DNA of 64,000 nucleotides, from assembly GCF_963675165.1 (NCBI RefSeq), contig NC_087382.1, positions 310,001 to 374,000 on the forward strand, in the 5' to 3' direction. Below the pieces are notes generated by a model. The model saw only the letters and a program-made list of their open reading frames with translations, did not search any database and was not told the origin of the DNA. Numbering within the stretch: the first letter of the stretch is position 1; every line of letters begins with the position of its first letter. This document shows, in pieces, positions 1 through 12,812 of this stretch. Position numbers and translations under genes: made by a program. Origin of the DNA: Halichondria panicea (lineage: Eukaryota > Porifera > Demospongiae > Suberitida > Halichondriidae).

Positions 1-2136
1 ATAGACATGCTTCACCGATAGAATACAGCAGAGAGTGTATATAAGCATACACAAGGAATAAGTATAGGCAATTCTAGTGAAGACTAAAGAATCTACAACC
101 GTGCCAAGTACATGCAGATATTCCATACCAGCACTCGGAACAATAGAGACAAAAACAAAGACTCAATACTTATCCAACTGCTCTAATTATAACATCTCAT
201 GCAAAGAGAGATTTCACTTATGGAAATCACTTCATATACAGCGAGGTTGTAGACAATTATACACTAAAGAACTGGAGTTGATCTAACGCTCAGGAATGTT
301 ACGGTACAAAGCACAAGTCATAATTACGTTTATTTGGCGCATTGTAAACCAATTCCCAGTGGAAAACAAGCCAATAATGAATAAAGAAACTGTCCTGAAA
401 TAGGGGAGGCCTCCAGTTATGTTTAGAATTGTGGCTAGGGCAATTGGGTTCTACGCAATAGAAAAGACCTTTTGATGTGGTCAAAATAGTACACAACTTA
501 ATTGGGAACTTGACTACTCCAGTAGACTGTTAGTCTAGAGAGGGAAATTACTAAACTGGGGCCATTGACTGCCCAAAATAGCAATGAATAGTCTTTAATG
601 ACAGAACAGGACACACAAACACTTCTTTATTGGGCTGCATCCGTACGAGTCTCTTGAATAAATTAAATGCAGATGCTTGTATTAGCTAGGGACACACACA
701 CCCACACACACACACACGCGCTGTCAGAGCAATTAACACAATCTGAAACCTGAAGCAGATAAGTTTTCATACAAAGGCACAGCTAGGTGGCCTGCTAACA
801 CTGGTCCAAACACATGCTCTGTAGCTTTGAGACCCATCAACCTGACTGTATTCTATAACAGAGAGTGTACGCACTTGACCACAATAGACACGATGTACAG
901 TCTGCAAGTAACACAGTACGACTATAGGCTTACAATAGAACGGCAGTATCTCTCATTATATTTCCTATACAGACAATAGCAGCACATGACCTTGTGATGT
1001 ATAGCAGCACATGGTGCACTTGGCAACTGAATGCATTCTTGTTACGGTCTACAACTTAGCTCATGGTTACGGCAGGCAATGGTACGGCTTAGTAATCGGT
1101 TTACGCCAACTACGTATTGCCAACTACGTATTGCCACCACGGACTGACACTATAATAGGACCTGAGGCATATGCTACATGCAAGGAGTTCAACATTCTTT
1201 AAATAGCAGTAAACCAGGAAAGAACTTACAGAAAGGCAAGTAAGGGCCGGTACCAATTTATTTGATCACGTACTCTATATATATACAGCTACTCCATATA
1301 CAGACACTATGTGCATGCATGTACACACACAAAGGTATAAAAGTTCAGTCAAAATTTGTGATTTCAGAATTTGAGTTGGCAGATGGCCACATTTATTGGG
1401 TGCATGGGTGTGGGAGGGTGTAATGACCAGAACATGGGTTGAGCTCATCCATCAACTGACTAGCCAGATACTATAATTTAAAACATTTATGTGATTAACG
1501 AGGAAATATCGCATTAAAGGCAATTATGAGCAATTAATTTCAATTATAGGAACAGGTCTGCAACATGAAGATTGCAAACACTGTGAGCTGTACTGTACTG
1601 CAACTACACATTCTTAATAAGCCCACGTATACTGTCAATACAAATGACTGCAAAAAACCCACACAAATGTGAAGTCAATGAAGCCTAGCTATAATGGTAG
1701 CAACACCGTAATTACGCCTGAATGTGGCTGTGATGCACGACAAGACAAGTTTCACTGTTGTGAGTTCAATACGGAAATATATCTTTCACTCTAGTAAAAC
1801 ATCAATAAAAAAAGTGTGCGATGTTGCAAAATCAAGGAAACAGGTGGCCATCATATTCACTAAATGCTATACAGACAGACAGACAGACGGACACGCACGC
1901 ACGCATGCACCAGTGACGAAGTTGACCCGGCCAAAATTGATAACAGGGAATTGAAGACAGTACTACTGACAGACATAAACCACTGCAAGTCATCCAAAAG
2001 AAAGGCAGGTTTCCATAAAACCACTTAGGAAGACTACATAATTATATAACTATAGGGTCAGTAATACATTATTATAGAGAGTCAGACATTGAAAAAAACC
2101 GATTGAATAGCGATAAAACTAAAGTTGCAGACTTAC
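1..2136. other. Non-coding stretch, probably intron of the minus-strand gene
   Basis: I see no convincing exon here. The minus-strand gene whose second exon ends at 2137 with a good donor (GTAAGT on the minus strand) must continue to lower coordinates, so most of this stretch is probably its intron. It holds a short CA-rich run near 690-720 and one copy of the TGTCTATTGTGGTCACC repeat family at 785-890. The open frames are short, lack paired splice sites and have no recognisable protein similarity. Confidence 0.45.
785..890 (+). repeat. Copy of the 'GTGGTCACC' TIR repeat family, left end degraded
   Basis: It carries the family core GGTGGCCTGCTAACAC, then GGTCCAAACACATGCT, then an ACCTGACTGTATT-like stretch, and ends in GACCACAATAGACA. 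The left terminal inverted repeat is not recognisable. Confidence 0.55.
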
Positions 2137-3695
2137 AGAGAAAGGGTCCTCATGATCACTGTTAGAGCTGGCATCACCACCATAGTCCTCCTCTTCCTCC
2201 TCCGCCATTGACCTGCACAGGGGGTGGGGTCAGTTCTGTATTAAAGCGAGATATAGTGTTGTGTACTTTCCTAAGCTAAACTATCGCTGACCAATCAAAA
2301 TGAATTACTTACACAAACAGATCAAGTTATTTCAGTGAAGCTCGCCTATTGTGGTCACATAAGAAGGTCAACCTCTATAATACAGCCAGGTTAATGACTC
2401 CGAAGTCTCCATAGCACGTATTTGGTTTGTTGTGTGCTTAGGAAAATAGTAACTAATTAGCTGGTGAATATAACCCCCTGCAACTACACCTGACATAAGT
2501 AGGTCACGGTTAATAATGAGGGCCCCCCCAAAGTGATTGGACGCATGTGTTAGGGTTGTTGTTACTTAGCTGGTGAATAATAAACCAGATTTATTTCCCC
2601 TTTAATTACATATGAGATAAGATAAACAGCTGGTGTCACGTACAAACTCATGACACCCGTAAGATTTATAAACTGAAGAAAATCGATGGGCTTCATTGGA
2701 TGACCTATATGGATGTAATTACAAATACGTACATGGGAAGTTCAACACATAAGATTACTAGCGTTACGATTGCTGCGACCACTTCCGCAATATGGAAATA
2801 CCTCTACAATAGTTACCTGACACTGACAAAGTGAGTGCCAATACTTGAGCCATATATTTGAATTAGGTGTCGCTAATCGAACTAATCACTTCCTTTTCTA
2901 GCACCTAATAATTAATGCCGTAGTACAGAGTGTTAAACGAAACGTGTGGCATGAAAAGAATAGAATAAAGATCTATATTATAAAGGGAGGTGCGTGGGTG
3001 GTTTAATTTCGGCTAGGTACAAAAAAAGTAACCCAGCAACCCGTTTAGCTACATGTAGGTCTAACCGTAATCCAGTAACTTGTCAGAACATGCTCACTCA
3101 CTAAAACACTATTAAAAACTGCACTTTTATAGCCGGCGGATTGTACGTGGTTGCAGTGTCCACCTTAGAGTACTCTATAGTAAACATGGTAGACATACAC
3201 ATACCTCTTGACAGATCTAGGCCCAGTTGTACCAGTCATGGGTGAGTTTGTTGCGCTCCCATTCGTGCTACCGGATCCACTGTGCCCCTTGACAAAGAAT
3301 CGGAACAGAGACGGACTTTTTGGACGAGATTTGGATTTCTCACGAAACGAAGACCTCTCAGAGTTGCTGCTGTTCGCGCGAGACAAGGTCCCAGAATTAT
3401 TGGAATACTCGAGAGAATTTGTTCGAGAATGGCTGATCGTGTTTGCTGCAGCAGATTCAGTCGGTGCATTGGAGGAGGTAGAATTGTGGAGTGAGAAATG
3501 GACATCTTGTTTTGCAGTGGGGCTAGTGATTTGCTTGAGCACTGTGTTGTTAGCCCCAGGCCCAGGGGATACATCACCACAGGCCATAGGGTTAGCTAGC
3601 AACAGCCCTTCTTGAGTGGCAACTGAACCCAGATTGCTCTGAATGTCAATCTTCATGTGTTGACGGCTGCTTTTCTCCTTCTTGTAGGACTCCAT
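2137..3695 (-). CDS. 5' part of an unrecognised Ser-rich, acidic protein (two exons)
   Basis: Exon 1 runs 3695-3205 from an ATG and ends in a GTATGT donor in phase 2. Exon 2 runs 2212-2137 after a CTGTGCAG acceptor and ends before GTAAGT in phase 0, so the two join cleanly into about 189 residues. The product is low-complexity. It has a Ser/Asn/Thr-rich middle with many RxxS-type sites, a short basic-hydrophobic patch (SPSLFRFFVKG), and then an acidic run (EEEEEDYGG) followed by SSNSDHEDPFS. I do not recognise the family. It looks like a disordered N-terminal regulatory region, and the folded part would lie on exons beyond the left edge. It is divergent to the PH-PDZ-macro gene, whose start is about 1.4 kb away. 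The open plus-strand frames across exon 1 are shadows. Confidence 0.6.
2345..2420 (-). repeat. Fragment of the 'GTGGTCACC' TIR repeat family
   Basis: It begins CTATTGTGGTCACAT and continues with CTCTATAATACAGCCAGGTT and CTCCATAGCACGT. This is the reverse orientation of the family core, and only the right half is present. Confidence 0.5.
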
Positions 3696-5076
3696 TCTTT
3701 CTTGTCTTGTAGAAAATTGCGAATCAATATAAGAGGTTCTTTTTAAAGCTTTGCTTTGACTGAACTGTCCAATTACTGAAGTGCTAACGAGCTAAGTACT
3801 ACAACCTACTGTACATGTGCTCGCAAAGAGTACAAGATTATGGTTTTTGTTTTGCTCTGCGGTTATACTAATGATATTCATACCCCGTTTGTGCGGGGGG
3901 GGGGGGGTGTATCCGCGCGTGTCTAGTAAATTTGGGGTACGCCCTCCTGTACTGTGTGATTATACTAGGCGTGGCATTATACTTTCTATGGGGCATGCAA
4001 CAGTTTGTTAATTGTGCTGGCTGAATCTACTTGTTGTGTGTGTGTTGCTCAGACAAGACTTTAATAGTTGAACGCCTCCAAACGTCACATCAACACTAAA
4101 GGTGAGCTGCAAAGTTAGCTCATTGTAAATCACTTGTTTTCTTCTTAATTAATTGTAAAACTAACCACAAAACAAGCTGATTACAACATCATTCATATTG
4201 CTAGCTATGTGTGCTATTCTGTAATGTTGTCCTACTGTTGTTTAGGCTTGTCCAGTCATGCATGTTTAGTCACACACAATACGAAACAATGTGACGCTGA
4301 ATTTATAATGCACTGGTAGCAAGCATAGTAATACATAGCATGCAACACAGTGGCTCACATTCCCACACAGCTGTAGCTGCTCTAGTGTCCAAGACGTGCA
4401 ATAAGAGCAAATACTTCGCAATGGAGCACTCCTATAGATGCTCTTATTAGTACACTCCTGGCTGGTCTAGCCATAACTTTCAGACTGCCTTGCCTTATTA
4501 ATAGTGGGGGGAGGGTCCTCTGCTAATGCTACAACTTGTCTAGTTCCATCACAGAGATAGCATCTAAAGGCCACTGAGCTACTCCATCAAAATTCATTCC
4601 TATAGATAAAAAAAGACCCTACTCTTTAAAGTCTGCAACAACTAGACGTTAGTTGCCCATAATTTATTATCAGGTAATCTTCTAAAAGTATTGTGAATCT
4701 CCTCTGGACGATGTTGCCAGCTGTGTTTATGAGGTCGCGTGTTAATCAGTGTTTAACCATTTCCAGTCCTCCATAGTAGAACACTGTTAACGAGTTAATT
4801 TATTTATATTGTTCTTAGCATGTGTCACCTGCAAATGTGTTTTCGCCTGTAAAGAAATAATCAACTGGCGCTCCGTTTCAGATACTGGTGCTACGCGTAT
4901 GGACACTAGCATACTAACTTCCTATCAAAAGACACACTCTAAAGTCTTATTTATTTCTTTGATGCGTTTAACAGCCTGAAGCCATTCTGTCCAATTACTT
5001 CAAATTAGCGTATCATTTTTATCCCAATCATAATTTATCATCATTAGTTTACATCTGACCCATCACCGCGCACAGT
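3696..5076. promoter_or_regulatory. Intergenic region between two divergent genes; likely bidirectional promoter region
   Basis: The minus-strand gene starts at 3695 and the plus-strand gene at 5077, so this 1.4 kb is the shared upstream region. It contains a G-run at 3895-3907 and no exon I can support. Promoter function is inferred from position only; I see no clear core promoter motif. Non-coding 5' exons of either gene may lie here. Confidence 0.35.
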
Positions 5077-8000
5077 ATGACAGACTTTAGGGCGGGGTCT
5101 CTCTCCGGCCGCAGGTCACCCCTCCCCCCTCTAGCCGGACAAATCAATGACCCCACAGCACCTGATGAAATAGTACAGGTACGTTCTTTTGCTGTGTAGC
5201 TCATCAACGTTAATAAGGATATAATTATTGAAAATTTCCCCCTACTTGTGTTCCTACTTAACTCATGATTCGGAATAATCATGCCCATAAGCATTGGAAT
5301 GTGTACATAATTATATATTATAGTCTACAGCATAATGTACATATCCATTAAATGTCACTCATTAGACTAAGTTTTGTTTCCACATGCTGAAAAGAAAACA
5401 AACAAAACAAACCTGATTGCCCTCGGTAACTGTTTCAATTTGGGAGTGGGGATGAAACGTACTCTGATCACAGTGAAACCACCACTCAGTTACACCCACT
5501 CATACTTGTACTGTACTAGTATTATATAATATATCGCGCATATTACAGAATATAGGCATGCAGTTAATCACACACACACACCCACACACACACCTTACAC
5601 ACATGCACACACGCACGCACGCACACACACCCACACACACACTCCACACAGAGTGGCTACCTCAACAGAAAGTGTGTGCACGAGGCTGGCTCTAAGAAGA
5701 GTAAGGATCGGTCGTGGGCTACACTATGGTGTAACATCAAGGGCACTGTCATGGAGTTCTTTAAGGTAAGTAATGGATATATGAGACCATCCCCATACTC
5801 TATACATTACTTTAATGGACACTTTTGGGGATCAAAGCTTTGGCTGTTATACAGAAGTGGCCTTTGTTGGGAGGTGGACTGTTTTAAATTAGTTCACAAA
5901 CTGTTCATTTGAGACCTTGCCTTTAATGGCCTTTCTTCAGGAGTGGCTATTAAGAGGTGTTCCACTGCATCTCTTTATACAATAACAATGTACAACCCTT
6001 TTCAGCTCACTTGAAATTAAATTTTAAAAGCAATGCTACCTGTTGTACAGAGCCTGTCATGTGGTCCCACTGTGTACACTGAGTGGTTGCCTTATACATT
6101 TTCTCTTTGAGGCATCAATCCTAATTAAGACTAGACTCCATTGAACATGCAGGGTGTCATATACAGGGGAGGGGGAAAGGGGGGATATCCCCCCTCTGGC
6201 TCCAATTCCCTTATTCCCCCCTCTACTTCAAAATCGTGTATGACACCCTGGACATGGTTGCACCAACATTATCCTAGTCCCCAGTAATGTAGCTATGGAC
6301 AGCCTGTATTATGCTGTATGTATATAAATGGCCCATCTCTCAGTGAGTATATCCAAATGTATTTTCTCATAGTTACGATACCTTCATGCATTCTTAGAGT
6401 AATTTCTTTCCTCTACACATGTAGCTTTGATTAATTTATCGGAAAATTTAACCCTTAGGCGGATGTTAGGGAAGGTAAGAGCCCGAGACCGTCCGGAGGC
6501 CCTCCCCCGAAGGACATGTTCCCTCCGCCCAACCTCGTGAGTTATTGGGGATCACCAAGTACATCTGATCAGTATAGTATTACATGCAGTGGACGTACTG
6601 CCTGATTGTTTCATAAAAAGGTGTCGTACAGAGCTTGCATTTAGGGTTTACTGTATACTGGTCAAGATTTAACAATAATTACGATCGCTCGTAGAGTTGA
6701 GGTAGGATCGGGCTATATACAACATGTACATGTAGTACATTTTTAACAGCTAAAATTAACGTTCTGGTCATTCCATCTCGGATTTTCTGTTTTTTTTTTT
6801 AATTTTTATATCTATATACATACATACATGTAGATCTATGGAGCTCTTTCGTACTGTACGCATGTTGTTTGTTGCAGTTATGAATAATTGGCAATAGTAA
6901 TTATTACATTATCTAATTATCTACGTGTGAGTATAATTATGATCATGCTCATGCATAGCATGGCATCGTGGGTATTCATGCATCACATTTTAAATTTTCC
7001 CCCTCTCTCCAGAAAGAGAGGCATCACGGGTCATTGGACCTTGAGAACTGCTTGGTAGATATCGATTACACCTCTCAAATAAACAAAGATATTGATAAGA
7101 GACGATCGTTTCTCTTCCAACTCGTACTAATCGACAACACTGAGTACATCTTTCAGGCCCCCTCCGAGAAAAACAGGACGGCTTGGTGAGGTCATGTGAT
7201 TGTCATATTATGGTCTGTTGGAGTTGTCGTTTTGGTTAAATTTGCGTTGAATCAGCTAGTGAATCATAATTATAGACATATTATGTTTGTGTGGTCACAT
7301 GATTGTCACGTGATACGCATGCACGTGTATTACAGGGTGATGGCGATGAAGCAAGCGTCACGGAGAGTACCATCAGATGAAATAGAAGGAGGTAAACACA
7401 TTTTTACTATACACAGTAATATGCCATTATGCATGTACGCTTCACACCAGAATAATATTTTTACTATAGTAGTGAAATTGATACTAGTGATCAATGCCAA
7501 ATTGTCTGAAAGAAAATTATGTAATCATTGATATTGGATCCACCGAATTCAATTGGTTATGACAGTTGAAAGAGTCCCCAAACCATTGATTAAGCAGGAG
7601 GGGGGGTAGCCTCGACCCCAGGCCGATCTGTCTCCAATTGAACGCTAGGTCGCCTACCTAGGCCTGGTATTGATTGTATTTGGGTGTGATCTGGGCGTGG
7701 TTTTTTAATAAATTGACTGGTACAACAAAAAATGAATCCTCCAACAGTGGTCTTCAACAACAGCCTCTGGGGCAGTATACAGCAGGAAATACTTCCCAGA
7801 AGACACTTCTTTGGCAGTGGCAACCAAATCTTTGTCGATTCCTTTATTGCTACTGAGGATGGCAGCAGAAACACCGCTATTGTTTAGACTCCTGACCTGG
7901 TCAATCATGAGTCTCATGATGAGAGATACAAGGGGAGAGACAATTAACAAGAACAACACTTTTGTCAACAGGAGGAGCCTTGGTCCTACCTAGCTTGTAG

Positions 8001-8414
8001 TCCATTAAAAGGGTAGCAACTGATATAGCAGAGAGACTTGCCATACCCCGTTGGGAACCAGATAAACACATCCCTTCCCTCAAACAGGAGCTTGAGAGCC
8101 TGGGCCTGTTCTGCCATGAGAGTGAGGCCATCTTGCTTCAAACAAGACAACGCGTTGCATGCCATAGCTAGCTAGCTATAAATTGAGAACATAACACGGA
8201 GCTAAATTACTGTAACTTTTACGGGAGTAAAATGCCTCTACGTACACCTTTAGTATTACAGAAAAAAAGCAGGAAACAAAATGTGAAGAATCTCTGCTTT
8301 TGTTTCCGGTTCCTGCCACGCCCAGATACAATCAATACCAGGCCGTATTTTTCAACTTCGTTCTATTAAAGAAAAATCGGCCTGGGACCGAGGCTAGAGG
8401 GGGGGGTGTAGTTG

Positions 8415-8467
<53 letters not shown>

Positions 8468-8483
8468 ACACACACACACACAC

Positions 8484-8535
<52 letters not shown>

Positions 8536-11500
8536 AGGTGGTGTGCACAGTTTGGCTCATTCTATCAAATCCTCACGCGACTCAATCAAACACAAGAGTC
8601 GACAAAATGTGTGAGTAATACAATACGTCTACCATCCACATCAATCAGTCTAGTGGTTGTACTGAGCATAATTATTATGATTACATAATTATGTGCCAAA
8701 AAAGGTTTCTTTCACGTGGGTGAAAATGTAAGTTCCAAATATAAGTGGGTGATTGCAAATATCAAGCATGTGATCGACAAGTTGCAAGTAGGAAATTTAT
8801 ATGCTCCATGCGGGTGAAAATTAACCAGCTAACCAGCACTGAAATATACCCTGTGTGCCATTGAATACCATCATCATGTCATCATCTCCGTGTCTCTCCT
8901 CTGCAGGCACTCTATAAAGAAGCATCACACGTCTGTACCGATGCATGTGCATGGGACAATGGGTAAGCACCACCACCCCCCCCCCACACACACCCCCACA
9001 CACACACTAGTCGTTAACATACATGTACACTGTACATGTTGGCAATTAATAGCTCAACTTTAGAGTTTGTGCTGTCATCTTTGCACAGCGGCCATGCTAT
9101 GTAACTTTCTAAACTACATGTACATATACATGTATCGTAATTGTATAATTATACGTAATTATTGTATACGGTAGTTTGCTTGAAATTATCTCTAAATCTA
9201 TATACCCCTCCCCCCAACCCGCATGACAGGTTCTATAGACGAGAGTGAGTTAATGGAGGTGCCGGTGGCCCAGTCCCTTGTGGGGGGTGACCCCCAGCTG
9301 AGGGAGATCAAGAAGAGACTCATTGCAAAGAAAGAGATACTCAAGCAAATCAAGACAATGTACACAAGCTTCATGGGAGGAACAGGAGCTTGTGAGTGCT
9401 GTCTAGTGCGCGTGGGGGGGGGGGGGCTTGTGAGTGCTGTCTAGTTTGCGGGGGGGGGGGGGGGGGGTGTGAGTTGTCTAGTATACAGCAGGGATATACC
9501 CACACTGCTCTGTGGTGGTTTGGTAATAACCACTTCTTTAGGCAAACAATTTAACCACCACTAGACAAAACATAACATACAACCACCACTCAGGGCCTAG
9601 TTTACTATGTTTGTACATACAAAAAGCAAATTAATAGAGGATGCCACTACTTCACAGGTGTTGGGCACATCCCTGCATGGGTATGGACTGCATGTGCATT
9701 ATGTTTACCATACATGTAGCAAGTGTTGTTGTATCAAAATAATAATTATGAACACTGAACTTTTGTTTATGATAACTTATGTGGGTTCACCTTATCTGAA
9801 AGTGAAAGTTGCAGTGTTGTATTGTAGATAATACTATTTAATCTTCATAATGTCTCAAATTAACCACTCGCTCGGTTGCTTTGCAGTGTATGCTGATGCG
9901 CTCATCCATCATGAAGGACCTGAGCACACGTCACATGACAAGGAAGAGGGCGTCGTCCATCGTCGTATGTCTCTCCCAGAGTCCAAAGGTCAAAACGAGG
10001 GTGAGGACAAGAGGTCGAGCACGGGGGAATACTGCGTTCCCATAACCACACCCCTTTATCCTGGAGTGCAGTCCGTAGGTGGAGGTATGTACAATGTATG
10101 TCTATTGAGCAAGTGCAGCAGCCTGTTTGCTAACAATGTAGCTCAACTTATTACAGCTGGTACTGAGCATGAGTTACACATGTTGTTAGCACGTATGTCA
10201 CTATACTGTGGCTTACAGTAACCATTTGCATCGATTCCATGAGAATTTACAAAAAAAGAAAAGTATCCGTATCAATAGAAGTTATGCAGACTCCTAGAGT
10301 TATGCAGCTCCTGGAGTTTTGAAATTTGAGAACTAATACAGTAGAGCAATAATTAAAATGTGTTTCAGCGCAGACATTTCTCCTTGTATTAGTTACTGAG
10401 ACTGAGCTGTTGTTGGACTACTACCTAGTGCCTGGGGCGCAATGGTCGCTGCTGAGGAAGGGAGAGACTGTGAGAGTGCTGGGGCAGGCCAGTAATGGTT
10501 GGTACCAGTGCATGGCACTACGCACCACCTCTATCAATATGGACGTCGAGGTTGCAGCTGGATACTCGTGAGTGTGGGGTGGATGGGGTGGAGGGGGTGT
10601 GAGTGTGGGGGTGTGGCAGTGTGAGATGTGTACTTCGCTGGTAATCTACGATAAAACCCTTAAGATAGTCAGGACACTATAATTAACCATGCGAATTCCT
10701 AAAGTTTACCGCTTAGTGATAAATAAAGTGTAACACACACACACAAACGCACGCACAGTGTTTATTCAAGCATCTCTAGTGGAACATCAGAACTTTCCAG
10801 CAGCTTGGAAGAGTCAGATTTCAACCAGAGCAGCCTAGGATCAGAGGTCAATTTAGACAGCCTAAGGTCACAGGTCAATCAGGACAGTCTAGGGTCACAG
10901 GTCAGCCGTACGAGCAATGGGTCAGAGGTCAACAGAAGGAGCAGTGCTAGCTCTGTACACGAATCAGAGTCTGTACCACCTGCCCATAAGGTTAGTACGC
11001 GTAGTTATACTAACATACATGTACATGTAACAATTAGTTTTACTTTTAAAATATGTCATGTGATAGACCTCTCTATTAGCGAAAGAATTCATCTTTAGTT
11101 TTGCTCATCTAAACTAAAGTTATGCCCAGTAACCAGTAGTTGCCGAAAAATCCCTACATTAATTAAGAGTGAACAAATAATAGTGTTAGCAAGTCACAGC
11201 GTGAAATGCTCCTCAGGGTAAATGATATGCTTTAATCGTTACAACGTTACAATTCAATCCTCAATTACATTAAACGTATATTAAACGTATATCCGCTGCA
11301 GACCAGCATCAGCTTGTCGGACCTTAGTTATAGCCAACCAGATGGTGAGGACACCGTCCTTTCTAAGATTAACAGAACAACGAGTTACAAGCAGGCCACC
11401 ACCAACGCCGCCATTCCTGTTACCAGTGTCACTAAGACCAATGTGGGCAGAACAGAAAGCTATATGCAAGCCACGGATGGAGGCGAGGACCATTTTGAAG

Positions 11501-12768
11501 ATGTCCTTATAAGGAAGAGCAACCAGAAAGCAACTCCTGGCAAGAGAAAAGGTACATGTACAGTACTACAACATATGAAGTATGTTGCCTATGGGCATGT
11601 TATTATTTACTGTGTAGACAACTTCTGTATCTTTTTCAATTGCTAAAATAATGTTGTTTTCTGACAATCATCTAGAACGTAATTTGATGCTTTAAATCAC
11701 TAAACAGCATAGTCCACTCCACCCCACTCCACACACACACACTCACACTCACACTCACACTCACACACACACACACACACTCACACTCACACTCACACTC
11801 ACACTCACCCCTCTACTCACACCCCACACACCATCACAGCTATCACAATTGGGCGCTCCACCTCTGCCGTCACGCCCGCCACACACTCAAACATCTGTTA
11901 TCGTCGCACAGTGAATGCTGACAAGAGAAGAAGTGAGTCTGCCTCCCTATATCTTAACCGGCCCGCCTCTGCTCAGACATTCAGACTCATGGCTGTACTA
12001 CAGAAAGAGAGAAAAACTGGAACTTATTTGGCTCCTCTGATTGGCTGCATAGCTCCGTCAGCACTCAAGTGTTGCTCTGGACAGGCTGAAGGTGAGATTG
12101 CATGTCTGAGCAATTTGTGATAGTTTATATCGATACTTTCATACGTGTATGTACATGTAGCAACTGAACCACGCCTTCAAGAGTTGATTCTCCAATCAGT
12201 GGGTGCCTTGTAGAGTAGATTATTCTGGCGATTAGGGACCTCCAGCGTCATTCATGTGTGGCATGCATGTTTAAATCACAATTTAGGTTGTTAATTTTTG
12301 TATGGGTATTATGATAATGGAATTGTGTGTTCATTGTGTGTGTACTACATCGCATACAATTGTAGCATTCTTAGCACATGTACAATATATGCTATTTTAG
12401 GTGGGGCCTCCGATAGTAGTGTGTAGATCACATGACCTATACAAGGGTCGTGTTGTTGTACTGTAATAACCTTTGCTAGCTTCGTGCCTGTCATGGCTTG
12501 TCAGTAAAAGACTTCATTTTGTGTGGACTGTGTTCAAGTAACAGAGAAAGTGGTAGGTCAATAGAGGCGGTTGTGTTGTCTAATAAAGTGTACTATAATA
12601 GCTCTATTCTGCTCGAGGGGGTTGCACTGTTTCTATATGTTTATCAAGTGGTCCAGTAGCACATGTCAAGAGTAGATAAGGACTCCTGCACATGTGTGTA
12701 GATAAGGACTCCTGCACATGTGTGTAGATAAGGACTCCTGCACATGTGTGTAGATCTGTTTGCACTCC

Positions 12769-12812
<44 letters not shown>

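Noticed and set aside
3208-3615. 135-codon plus-strand frame opposite the minus-strand exon
   Set aside because: Shadow of the Ser-rich minus-strand exon, which has a start codon and a matching downstream exon.
8300-8688. Open frames of poly-His/Thr or Cys/Val around the CA repeat
   Set aside because: They are translations of the microsatellite in several frames; only the exon at 8538-8610 next to it is supported by splice phase.
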